DNA from: Treponema sp.
GTDB taxonomy: Bacteria > Spirochaetota > Spirochaetia > Treponematales > Treponemataceae
Direction of reading: 5' to 3'
NCBI GenBank assembly: GCA_024402635.1
Contig: JAKSTJ010000001.1
Coordinates: 1-64,000 of the forward strand
Length of the DNA: 64,000 nt
Positions 1 through 7,146 of the stretch are shown here, piece after piece. A model generated the notes under the pieces. It searched no databases. It was not told the DNA's origin and saw only the letters and a program-made list of their open reading frames with translations. Position 1 is the stretch's first letter. Each line of letters opens with the position of its first letter. The position numbers and the translations under genes are program-made.

Positions 1-377
1 GTGCTTCTCCATCTTACGGTGCAGAAACAAAAGGTTTGATTAAGTCTTTGAACTCTGTTGCAAAACTTCCATACCACTATGCTTTAGACGGTATTTCAAA
101 TACTCAGACAATCAACCCAAGTGCTCTTGGACATGAAAAAGGTGAACAGATTAACAACCTTGTAAGTGTTCTTGACGGATACTTCTCTCAGGGATCACAC
201 CACTTGAACGTAAACGTATTCGGTGTTGAAAAACTTAAGGATTGTCAGGCTCACCCAGAAAAACCTGAATATGCTAACTTCACAGTTCGTGTATCTGGTT
301 ATGCTGTACGCTTTATCAACCTTACAAAAGAACAGCAGGACGACGTAATTGCTCGTACTTGTCATGCTTCTCTCTAA
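1..377 (+). CDS. pflB: Pyruvate formate-lyase (formate C-acetyltransferase), C-terminal part, truncated by window edge
   Basis: The enzyme cleaves pyruvate with CoA to acetyl-CoA and formate in anaerobic mixed-acid fermentation. Only the last ~125 codons are present; the frame is open from base 3, so the gene starts left of the window. The glycine-radical motif RVSGYAVRF is visible, with the radical Gly codon at 297-299, and the protein ends ...RTCHASL, typical of PflB. The activating enzyme pflA lies 3.3 kb downstream on the same strand rather than directly next to it. A strong terminator follows at 421-459. Family assignment is secure from the glycine-radical domain. Confidence 0.95.
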   Translation, partial: ASPSYGAETKGLIKSLNSVAKLPYHYALDGISNTQTINPSALGHEKGEQINNLVSVLDGYFSQGSHHLNVNVFGVEKLKDCQAHPEKPEYANFTVRVSGYAVRFINLTKEQQDDVIARTCHASL

Positions 378-420
378 TTAGAGATTAAGATTATTTTTAA
401 TCAAAATTATAATTAGAATA

Positions 421-459
421 ATCCCGTTGTTGCTATAAAGTGACGACGGGATTTTTTTT
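421..459 (+). terminator. Intrinsic terminator of pflB
   Basis: Arms ATCCCGTTGT (421-430) and ACGACGGGAT (443-452) pair with a wobble and are followed by a run of T. It lies 44 bases after the pflB stop codon. Confidence 0.9.
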
Positions 460-566
460 GCGTTAGGTGCTGGAAGGGCACGCAGTGCGTCTGAACGAAG
501 TGAAGACCGTCCGTAGGTAAGCCTGGAAACACCGGCCCCGATTCTTTTTAGAATTGGGGAAACGCC
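460..566 (+). repeat. GC-rich palindromic element, divergent relative of the polA/murI element family
   Basis: This GC-rich block in an AT-rich spacer is bounded by GCGTT (460-464) and AACGC (561-565), an inverted pair. It contains small stems such as GCAC-gca-GTGC and a paired GGCCCCGATT/AATTGGGG region near the right end. A stretch GCTGGAAGGGcacGCAG resembles GCTGGAAGGGgtgGCAG of the element inside polA, and ACGAAGTG occurs in both. It is longer (about 107 bp) and lacks the clear GCGGG...CCCGC stem, so its membership in the family is only tentative. Confidence 0.5.
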
Positions 567-588
567 ATTTATTTATTGGGAGATTATT

Positions 589-1062
589 ATGAAATTATTG
601 TTTAAACAGAAATTTTTTTCTTGGTTCGACAGTTATGATATTACAGATGAAAACGGAAATATAGTATATAAAATTAAGGGGCAACTTTCATGGGGGCATT
701 GTCTGAAAATTTACGATTCAGCTGGTAATGAAGTGGGAATGGTAAAGGAAAAAATTATTAGTTTATTGCCAAAATTTTTTATTTATGAAAATGGGAATCA
801 GATTGGATATGTAAGCAAAAGATTGTCTTTATTTAAGCCTGTTTATGACATTGATTTTAAAGGCTGGTCTGTTTCTGGAAATATTTTTGAATGGAATTAT
901 TGTATTAATGCTTTGGGTGGCAGAACAGTGGCTGAAATTTCAAAGAAACTTTTTAATTTTACTGATACTTATGAAATAGATGTTCTGGATTCGGCAGATG
1001 CATTGTATGCAGTTATGTTTGTTGTTGCTGTTGATGCAGAAAAGTGCAGCCGAAATAATTAA
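589..1062 (+). CDS. LURP-one-related (YxjI/DUF567-like, tubby-fold) protein
   Basis: A 157-residue protein whose alternating beta pattern (FSWFDSYDITDENGNIVYKI..., then VAVDAEKCSRNN at the end) matches the LURP-one-related family, a tubby-like 12-stranded barrel around a hydrophobic helix. Bacterial members have no established biochemical role; membrane or lipid association is often assumed. No signal peptide or membrane helix is evident. The ribosome-binding site GGGAG precedes the ATG at proper distance. It is followed by the PadR/HAAS/PspC operon, which has its own promoter, so co-function with that envelope module is only a proximity argument. Confidence 0.75.
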   Translation: MKLLFKQKFFSWFDSYDITDENGNIVYKIKGQLSWGHCLKIYDSAGNEVGMVKEKIISLLPKFFIYENGNQIGYVSKRLSLFKPVYDIDFKGWSVSGNIFEWNYCINALGGRTVAEISKKLFNFTDTYEIDVLDSADALYAVMFVVAVDAEKCSRNN

Positions 1063-1078
1063 AGATATAATATTATTG

Positions 1079-1107
1079 TTGACAATATATTATATATTGT
1101 ATAATAT
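1079..1107 (+). promoter_or_regulatory. Sigma-70-type promoter of the padR operon with overlapping palindromic operator
   Basis: TTGACA (1079-1084), a 17-nt spacer and TAATAT (1102-1107) form a near-consensus promoter. The bases 1082-1100 form a 19-bp palindrome (ACAATATAT-T-ATATATTGT, perfect apart from the centre) that spans from within the -35 box to the -10 box. PadR proteins bind dyads and commonly autoregulate, so this is the likely operator. Confidence 0.8.
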
Positions 1108-1138
1108 TATATATATAAATACTTGTTACGGAGGTATT

Positions 1139-1447
1139 ATGGTTTTTACAACAGGTACAGCTCTTCTTGATGCAATTGTTTTATCGGTTGTGTCTTTGGA
1201 AGGAACTTATGGTTATAAAATTACCCAGGATGTCAGATCTGTTGTAGATGTTTCTGAAAGTACTTTGTATCCGGTTTTACGTCGTTTGCAAAAGGATGGA
1301 TATCTGGAAACTTATGACATGGAATTTCAGGGAAGAAACAGAAGATACTATAAAATTACTTCCAATGGTATGATTTTGCTGGATAAATATCGTAATGAAT
1401 GGATTGAATATGATAAAAGCATAAATAAAATTTTACTTGGAAAATAA
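1139..1447 (+). CDS. PadR family transcriptional regulator
   Basis: A 102-residue winged-helix regulator. The sequence ..DAIVLSVVSLEGTYGYKITQDV.. followed by STLYPVLRRLQKDGYLETYD and GRNRRYYKIT is the standard PadR N-terminal wHTH with its beta-wing; the C-terminal dimerisation helix is short, as in subfamily 2. The ATG at 1139 is chosen because GGAGG lies at 1130-1134; an in-frame upstream extension overlapping the previous gene is not supported. It leads an operon with a HAAS-domain protein (14 nt downstream) and a PspC protein, the common PadR/HAAS arrangement in Firmicutes and spirochaetes. The palindrome in its promoter suggests autorepression. Confidence 0.92.
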   Translation: MVFTTGTALLDAIVLSVVSLEGTYGYKITQDVRSVVDVSESTLYPVLRRLQKDGYLETYDMEFQGRNRRYYKITSNGMILLDKYRNEWIEYDKSINKILLGK

Positions 1448-1461
1448 AGGAGAAGTTTTAT

Positions 1462-2373
1462 ATGAAGAAAGATGAATACCTGAAGATATTAAAAGACAAC
1501 TTACAGAGTTTAACTTTAGATGAACAAAATGAAGCGCTTCAGTATTATTATGACTATTTTGAAGATTCAAACTATTCAGAAGAAGATGTTATAAAAGAAT
1601 TGGGAACTCCTGAAGAAGTTGCTGAAAAAATCAAAAAGGAATTTTCTAACGTTCTTGTAAAAAAATCTGGAAAGTCAGAAAAGAAAACAGCGGATAAAGA
1701 TTCATCTAATTATAATTCTCTGTTTTATGAATTTAATAACAATGAAGTAAAAAATGTTGAACTGGTTTTTGCTGCAGCAGAAGTAATCTGTATAAGCGGA
1801 GACCATTTTGCCGTAGAGACCAGAGGAATTCTTGAAGAAAATATTTCCTGTTATATAAAAGATGAAACTTTAATATGTAAGAACGGAAATCATTTTCAGA
1901 ATTTCAGATTTTTTTCACATGCAAGAAAACCTGGTTTTGCTCCAAGAATTTTAATTACTGTGCCTGAAAATTACGAAATTAACAAGTTGAATGTGAAAAT
2001 TGATGCAGGAAGATTTGAAACTCATAAATTGAATATTAAGTGTAAAACTGGTTTTGTTGAAGTTGGGGCTGGAAACTGTGTATTAAATGGTGTTTCCGGT
2101 AGAGATTTTAAAATTCGATGTGGTATGGGGAATTTAAATCTTATAGGTGCTATTACCGGTATTTCGGATATTGATTGTGGAATGGGAAATGTAAAACTTG
2201 AATTATCTGGAAATATAGATAACTATTCTTATGATGCAAAAGTTGGACTTGGTTCAATAGAAATTAATAATGAAAAGAAAAGCGGTTTTGGTCAGAATTT
2301 TTCGCAGGCAAAAAAAGAAAATCATTTTTCTATAAATTGCGGAATGGGTTCTGTTAAGATTTTAATTGGCTAA
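1462..2373 (+). CDS. HAAS (DUF1700) domain protein with C-terminal DUF4097-like beta repeats
   Basis: The 303-residue protein begins with a HAAS/DUF1700 domain (about residues 1-65; MKKDEYLKILKDNLQ, YYYDYFED, KELGTPEEVAEKIKKEF), which is typically encoded beside PadR regulators. After a Lys/Ser-rich linker (65-85) comes a repetitive all-beta part (about 90-303) with three copies of a CGMG(N/S)(L/V) motif, typical of DUF4097/YvlB-like adhesin-type solenoids. No transmembrane helix is seen, unlike many HAAS proteins. Ribosome-binding site GGAGA. Likely partner of the PspC protein in an envelope-stress response; the exact role is unknown. Confidence 0.8.
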   Translation: MKKDEYLKILKDNLQSLTLDEQNEALQYYYDYFEDSNYSEEDVIKELGTPEEVAEKIKKEFSNVLVKKSGKSEKKTADKDSSNYNSLFYEFNNNEVKNVELVFAAAEVICISGDHFAVETRGILEENISCYIKDETLICKNGNHFQNFRFFSHARKPGFAPRILITVPENYEINKLNVKIDAGRFETHKLNIKCKTGFVEVGAGNCVLNGVSGRDFKIRCGMGNLNLIGAITGISDIDCGMGNVKLELSGNIDNYSYDAKVGLGSIEINNEKKSGFGQNFSQAKKENHFSINCGMGSVKILIG

Positions 2374-2395
2374 AAATAAATAGGGAGATTAATTT

Positions 2396-2701
2396 ATGAA
2401 AACATTAAAAAAATCAAGAAACAAAGTATTTGCAGGTGTTTGTGGTGGTCTTGGTGAATATTTTAATATAGATCCAGTAATTGTAAGATTGATATGGGTT
2501 GTTCTTACTCTTTCGATTTTATTTTTCCCTGGACTGATTATTTATATAGTTGCTGCATTGATTATACCTGGTTATGATTCAATTGCTGAAGATAGTTCTG
2601 TTAATTTTGAAAAGTTAAAAAGTGCAAATATTAACGAAAATAAATCTTCTAAAACAGCACCTCATAGTGATGATGAGTTTAATTCTTATTTTTCTAAATA
2701 A
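2396..2701 (+). CDS. PspC domain protein
   Basis: A 101-residue protein with a canonical PspC core: KSRNKVFAGVCGGLGEYF, DPVIVRLIWV and a hydrophobic segment LTLSILFFPGLIIYIVAALIIPGY (about 38-60) that forms a membrane hairpin or helix. The C-terminal 40 residues are polar and probably cytoplasmic. PspC proteins work in phage-shock-type membrane stress responses. It is the third gene of the padR operon (GGGAGA ribosome-binding site, 22-nt gap). No pspA or pspB homologue is seen nearby. Confidence 0.88.
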   Translation: MKTLKKSRNKVFAGVCGGLGEYFNIDPVIVRLIWVVLTLSILFFPGLIIYIVAALIIPGYDSIAEDSSVNFEKLKSANINENKSSKTAPHSDDEFNSYFSK

Positions 2702-2737
2702 GTTTTATTACTAAAAATTCTTTGCTGTGAAAATCTG

Positions 2738-2766
2738 TGGAATAACCTTTTGAATAATGGTAATAT
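2738..2766 (+). promoter_or_regulatory. Extended -10 promoter giving a leaderless mRNA for the pseudouridine synthase
   Basis: TAATAT (2761-2766) is preceded by TG one base upstream (extended -10), with TGGAAT (2738-2743) 17 nt further up. The -10 box ends 6 nt before the ATG, so the transcript should start at or next to the A of the start codon; there is no ribosome-binding site. Confidence 0.6.
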
Positions 2767-2772
2767 GATTTC

Positions 2773-3690
2773 ATGGCAAAAGTAAAAGCATCAACACAAT
2801 ATAAAAGAGAACATAAAGCTGATTACGGTAGAGAGAAAATAGAAATTTTATATCAGGACCAGTATCTGGTGGTAATAAACAAACCAACTGGTCTTTTATC
2901 GGTTCCTTATCCTGGTAGTAAAAGCCGTACTGCTCAATCTGTACTTGAAGAACTTTTGCGAAAACAGGGAACTGTAAATTCAAAACATAAACCTTACGTT
3001 GTTCATAGATTAGATAGAGATACATCTGGTGTAATGATGTTTGCATTAACTGAACAGGCTCAAAAGATAATTATGGATAACTGGCATCAGATGGTAACTG
3101 AAAGACTTTATCATGCAATTGCGGAAAATTCTAAAACAGATTTGCTTTCGGATTCTGGACTTATTGATGATCCTTTAGCACAAAATTCTCATAATGTTGG
3201 TTTTGTTCCCAAAAAAGGCGATGTTGATAAAGATGGAAAACCTTTTAAAACTGTTCCAGCCCGTACTCATTATAAAAAAATTCTATCCGGTTTAACTCAT
3301 ACATTGTTTGAATTGTCACTGGATACTGGTAAGAAAAATCAGATTCGTGCTCATCTGGCGGCTCATGGATATATATTAATGGGTGATGAAGAGCATAGAG
3401 CAAAAACAGATTATTTTAATCGTTTATGTTTGCATGCACGAACGCTGGAGTTTGATCATCCTTTTACAAAAGAACATATGAAATTCGAAGTAGCTGAACC
3501 TGAAGAATGGTTTGAATATGTAAAACGTGGTGATAAGAATCCTAAAAAGCCTCTATGGGTACAGGAAAGAATTAATATAAAAAATGAAAAGAAAAATTCT
3601 GGAAGTGATTTAAAGCTTGGAGAAAAACGATTAAGCAGAAAAGATAAAGCTCATATGAATTTTATTGAAAGCGGAAAGAAATTTAGATAA
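2773..3690 (+). CDS. RluA-family pseudouridine synthase
   Basis: A 305-residue enzyme converting uridine to pseudouridine in rRNA or tRNA. The catalytic motif HRLDRDTSGV (Asp about residue 79) and the substrate motif KKNQIRAHLAAHG are both intact. The N terminus is too short for an S4 domain, so it resembles the RluA/TruC subgroup more than RluC/RluD. The Lys-rich C-terminal tail (about 260-305) is extra. The target base cannot be told from sequence. The start codon has no Shine-Dalgarno sequence and sits 6 nt from a -10 box. pflA follows 21 nt downstream and may be co-transcribed. Confidence 0.88.
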   Translation: MAKVKASTQYKREHKADYGREKIEILYQDQYLVVINKPTGLLSVPYPGSKSRTAQSVLEELLRKQGTVNSKHKPYVVHRLDRDTSGVMMFALTEQAQKIIMDNWHQMVTERLYHAIAENSKTDLLSDSGLIDDPLAQNSHNVGFVPKKGDVDKDGKPFKTVPARTHYKKILSGLTHTLFELSLDTGKKNQIRAHLAAHGYILMGDEEHRAKTDYFNRLCLHARTLEFDHPFTKEHMKFEVAEPEEWFEYVKRGDKNPKKPLWVQERINIKNEKKNSGSDLKLGEKRLSRKDKAHMNFIESGKKFR

Positions 3691-3711
3691 TTTTATATAT
3701 AAGAGGATTTT

Positions 3712-4458
3712 ATGGAAGGATATATTCATCAGATAGAAAGTTTTGGTTGTGCAGATGGCCCTGGAAGCAGATTTATTATTTTCTTTTCAGGATGTCCTTT
3801 AAGATGTAAATATTGTCATAATCCTGATACCTGGAAAATGACAGATGGAACTTTATATACAGCAGAACAACTTATTGAACAAGCTATTACATGTAAACCT
3901 TATTGGGGTAAAAAAGGCGGAGTTACAGTAAGTGGTGGAGAACCTCTTTTTCAAATTGATTTTTTAATTGAACTTTTTACAAAATTTAAAGAGATTGGTG
4001 TTAATACTTGTATTGATACCTCTGGTGCTCCTTTTACAAAAGAAGGAGAATGGTTTGAAAAGTTTAAGAAATTAATGGATGTTACAGATATTCTTTTGAT
4101 GGATATAAAGCATATTGATGAAGAAGAACATGTAAAATTAACAGGAAAAAGTGGAAAAAATATTCGGGAAATGTTTGCTTACCTTGATGAAATAAATAAA
4201 CCAATTTGGATTCGTCATGTTCTTGTTCCAGGTATTACAGATAATGAAAAATGGCTGACACAAACGAGAGATTTTATTAGAACTTTGAATAATGTATATC
4301 GAGTTGAAGTTTTACCATACCATGGACTTGGAGCGGTAAAATATAAGGATCTTGGAATTGATTATGTATTGAAAGATCTGGAAAGTCCAACTCTAGAAAG
4401 TGTAGCAAAAGCAAAAGAAATACTGGAATGTGAAAAATATAATAGATGGAAAGAATAA
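3712..4458 (+). CDS. pflA: Pyruvate formate-lyase activating enzyme (radical SAM)
   Basis: This 248-residue radical-SAM enzyme creates the glycyl radical on PflB with S-adenosylmethionine and a [4Fe-4S] cluster. The cluster motif CPLRCKYC (Cys28, Cys32, Cys35) is present, as is the SAM-binding motif SGGEPL, and the length matches PflA (about 246 residues). The N-terminal pattern IESFGCADGPGSRFIIFFSGC is diagnostic. The ribosome-binding site is AGAGGA. It ends at a strong terminator. The substrate gene pflB is upstream at the window edge. Confidence 0.96.
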   Translation: MEGYIHQIESFGCADGPGSRFIIFFSGCPLRCKYCHNPDTWKMTDGTLYTAEQLIEQAITCKPYWGKKGGVTVSGGEPLFQIDFLIELFTKFKEIGVNTCIDTSGAPFTKEGEWFEKFKKLMDVTDILLMDIKHIDEEEHVKLTGKSGKNIREMFAYLDEINKPIWIRHVLVPGITDNEKWLTQTRDFIRTLNNVYRVEVLPYHGLGAVKYKDLGIDYVLKDLESPTLESVAKAKEILECEKYNRWKE

Positions 4459-4462
4459 AAAA

Positions 4463-4496
4463 AATAAGGTCGCATAGTTGCGACCTTATTTTTTTC
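4463..4496 (+). terminator. Intrinsic terminator of pflA
   Basis: A perfect 12-bp stem AATAAGGTCGCA / TGCGACCTTATT with loop TAGT is followed by a T tract. The A tract on its left side could make it work on both strands. Confidence 0.95.
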
Positions 4497-4528
4497 TATT
4501 ATATTTATAGTAAGGTTAAGAGGTTATA

Positions 4529-5527
4529 ATGAATATAGAAGTAATATCATCAATTCCTGAATATTTAAGAGAAGAAGTAATTATTGATATTCATAATAAT
4601 TATATTGAATTGGAAAATTTCGAAATGAAGGATTCTTCTTTTCAAAAAATGATTGAAGATGAAAATAGAATCAGAATAGACCTTTGTATTCCAGATGATG
4701 ACCAGTATCATTTTAGAAAATTTCGTTCAAGTGTAAAAATTATTATAAGAGTAGAAATTGACACTAACATTTCTGGACCTTTAGACCCAGATACAAGTTA
4801 TTATAGAAAGGCTCTGGAAGATATAAAAAAGATTTTGATTAAATTACAACCTCGTAATGTTGCTTTTCCTTTACAGATGTTCCGCTGGTGTAAAATTGAT
4901 ACTAGTATTTCTGATACAATTAATATGATTATGGATTTACTGTTCAGTCAGGAATGCTATTTTGATTTCAGATTATATACCTGTGATCAATATATTAATG
5001 TGATTACAACTCAAGCAAATCTTGCATTAAACTCATATGTAGATAATTTATTTTCAATAAGTGATGAAAATAATAATGAAATTGTTTCAAAAATAGAAAA
5101 CCGGAATGAAAGTAAACAAAAGGACAGAAATCTTTCTCTGGATGATTTTATTAAAAAATATAAGACTAATTCCTTTGATCTTTTGCTTTTCCAATATATG
5201 AATCAAAATAATGTAAAATCTTCTGCTCTTTATGAAAAAGCTCAGATATCCAAACAGGATTTTCATAGAATAATCAGTACTTCTGAAATACCAAGTAATA
5301 TAAAAAATCAGAAAGATAAAATTATAGGATTATTATTGGCTCAAAAACTTGATTTTATGACTTTTAATGAAACAATGGCTGTTAGAGGAGTGGCTTTTTC
5401 TGATAGTTGTGAAAAAGATCTTGTTATTCAGCATTGTATAATTAACGGAATCTATAATATTGATGAAATAAATTCAATTCTGTATAAAAGAAATATTGAA
5501 TTATTGGGAAATTCAATTTCATCATAA
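4529..5527 (+). CDS. Unassigned protein with the C-terminal helical domain seen on macro-domain proteins
   Basis: The 332-residue protein has no signal peptide or membrane segment. The first ~190 residues are not recognised. After a charged linker (about 190-205), the C-terminal ~125 residues (SLDDFIKKYKTNSFDLLLF..., SALYEKAQISKQDFHRI, KDKIIGLLLAQKLDF, QHCIINGIYNIDEINSIL, then LLG near the end) resemble the helical, HTH-like domain found attached to many Firmicute and spirochaete macro-domain and other proteins. That resemblance is from memory of the family pattern, not from a search. It stands alone between a terminator and the gatB promoter, with AAGAGG as its ribosome-binding site. Confidence 0.7.
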   Translation: MNIEVISSIPEYLREEVIIDIHNNYIELENFEMKDSSFQKMIEDENRIRIDLCIPDDDQYHFRKFRSSVKIIIRVEIDTNISGPLDPDTSYYRKALEDIKKILIKLQPRNVAFPLQMFRWCKIDTSISDTINMIMDLLFSQECYFDFRLYTCDQYINVITTQANLALNSYVDNLFSISDENNNEIVSKIENRNESKQKDRNLSLDDFIKKYKTNSFDLLLFQYMNQNNVKSSALYEKAQISKQDFHRIISTSEIPSNIKNQKDKIIGLLLAQKLDFMTFNETMAVRGVAFSDSCEKDLVIQHCIINGIYNIDEINSILYKRNIELLGNSISS

Positions 5528-5539
5528 GTAATAAATCTA

Positions 5540-5568
5540 TTGAGAAAGGCAGATTTTTTCTATATAAT
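5540..5568 (+). promoter_or_regulatory. Promoter of gatB
   Basis: TTGAGA (5540-5545), a 17-nt spacer and a perfect TATAAT (5563-5568), 36 nt before the start codon. Confidence 0.8.
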
Positions 5569-5604
5569 AATTGAACACAAATTTAAAATTTAAGGATAAA
5601 TACA

Positions 5605-7146
5605 ATGATTGATAAGTGGGAAATTGTTATTGGATGTGAAATTCATACACAGCTTTTGACAAAAACAAAGGCTTTCTGTGCCTGCGAAAATAAATATGGT
5701 GGAATGCCTGATACACGTGTTTGTCCAGTTTGTCTTGGACTTCCTGGTGCAATGCCTCGTATTTCTAAAGGATATGTTGAACTTGGAGCAGTTGCTGGAC
5801 AGGCTTTAAATTGTGAAATTGCTCGTTTTACAAAATTTGACCGTAAACATTATTTCTATCCTGACTTAGCAAAGGGTTATCAGATTACACAGTATGATAT
5901 TCCTCTTTGTACAAATGGTTATGTTGATTTACCATTCAGAAGTTTCCCAAAAGATGAACAGCCTGGTGGACCAAAATGTCGTGAAAAGAATTTTATTGGT
6001 GAAAATTGTATAATTGAATCAAATGGTTCAAAATATCGTCGTGTTAGAGTTGAACGAATTCACCTTGAGGAAGACGTAGGCAAATCTTTACACTTACAGG
6101 GTGCTCACTCATATATTGACTACAATCGTTGTGGAACTCCACTTATCGAAATTGTAACAAAACCTGATATGACAAGTCCTGAAGAAGCTGCTTTATTTAT
6201 GCAGACTGTTCAGGAAATTCTTCGCTATGTAAAAGTAACAAACGGTAACCTTGAAGAAGGTAATATGCGTTGTGATGCCAATATTAACCTTAATGTTTGG
6301 GAAGATGGAAAACTCTGGCATACTCCAATTTCTGAAATTAAAAACTTAAACTCATTTAAAGCAATTCGTGATGCATGTACTTACGAAGCTCAGCGTCAGT
6401 TAAAAGAATTCCAGGAAGATCGTCAGGAATTTAATCCTGGATTTAAAGTTACAATGGGTTGGAATGAAGTAGAAGGAAAAACTGTTGTTCAGCGTACAAA
6501 GAATTCATTTGTAGATTATAGATTTGTTGTTGAACCTGATATTAAACCATTCTCTGTTAGTGAAGAATTAATTGCAGATGCAAAAGTAAAAGTTGGTGAA
6601 TTACCAGAAGCAAAACGTCAGCGATATAAGAAGCAGTATGGAATGACTGATTTTGATGTTGAAACAATTACTTCTACAAGAGACCTTGCTCTGTTCTTTG
6701 AAGAAGCTGCACAGAAATCAAAAAATCCTAAAAAGGCTGTAAATCTTATTCTTGCAGAACTTCTTGCTGTATTAAATGATCAGAAAAAGACAATTACAGA
6801 AGTTGAAATTACACCTGCTCATATTGCAGAACTTGCAGATGCTCTCGAAGACGGTAAAATTACTTCAAAACAGGGCAAAGAAGTTTTTGCAGAAATGATG
6901 AGTTCAAACAAAATGCCTTCTGTTATTATTAAAGAAAAAGGCATGGAAGTTGTAAGCGATTCTGGTGCAATTGATAAAATTGTTCAGGATGTTCTTGCTG
7001 CAAATCCAAAAGCTGTTGAAGATTGGAAGGGCGGAAAAACAAATGTTGTTGGATGGCTTATGGGTCAAGTTATGAAAATGTCTCAGGGTAAAGCAAATCC
7101 AAAACAGGCAACAGAAATTCTGAACAAATATCTTTCTCAGATGTAA
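5605..7146 (+). CDS. gatB: Aspartyl/glutamyl-tRNA amidotransferase subunit B
   Basis: GatB is the transamidation subunit of GatCAB, which converts Glu-tRNA(Gln) and/or Asp-tRNA(Asn) to the amidated forms. The N terminus WEIVIGCEIHTQLLTKTKAFC, the zinc-binding cysteines (C-A-C ... CPVCLGLPG), and the FDRKHYFYPDLAKGYQITQYD signature are all present; the C-terminal YqeY-like tail (about 410-513) is intact. At 513 residues it is longer than the usual ~475, mainly through an insertion of about 30 residues around 115-145 (after NGYVDLPF). gatA and gatC are not adjacent. Ribosome-binding site AAGGA. It is monocistronic, and its terminator lies inside the next, convergent gene. Confidence 0.97.
   Translation: MIDKWEIVIGCEIHTQLLTKTKAFCACENKYGGMPDTRVCPVCLGLPGAMPRISKGYVELGAVAGQALNCEIARFTKFDRKHYFYPDLAKGYQITQYDIPLCTNGYVDLPFRSFPKDEQPGGPKCREKNFIGENCIIESNGSKYRRVRVERIHLEEDVGKSLHLQGAHSYIDYNRCGTPLIEIVTKPDMTSPEEAALFMQTVQEILRYVKVTNGNLEEGNMRCDANINLNVWEDGKLWHTPISEIKNLNSFKAIRDACTYEAQRQLKEFQEDRQEFNPGFKVTMGWNEVEGKTVVQRTKNSFVDYRFVVEPDIKPFSVSEELIADAKVKVGELPEAKRQRYKKQYGMTDFDVETITSTRDLALFFEEAAQKSKNPKKAVNLILAELLAVLNDQKKTITEVEITPAHIAELADALEDGKITSKQGKEVFAEMMSSNKMPSVIIKEKGMEVVSDSGAIDKIVQDVLAANPKAVEDWKGGKTNVVGWLMGQVMKMSQGKANPKQATEILNKYLSQM

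Noticed and set aside
36-377. A separate short gene starting at TTG 36
   Set aside because: The frame is open upstream to base 3, and the sequence is the continuous C-terminal domain of PflB.
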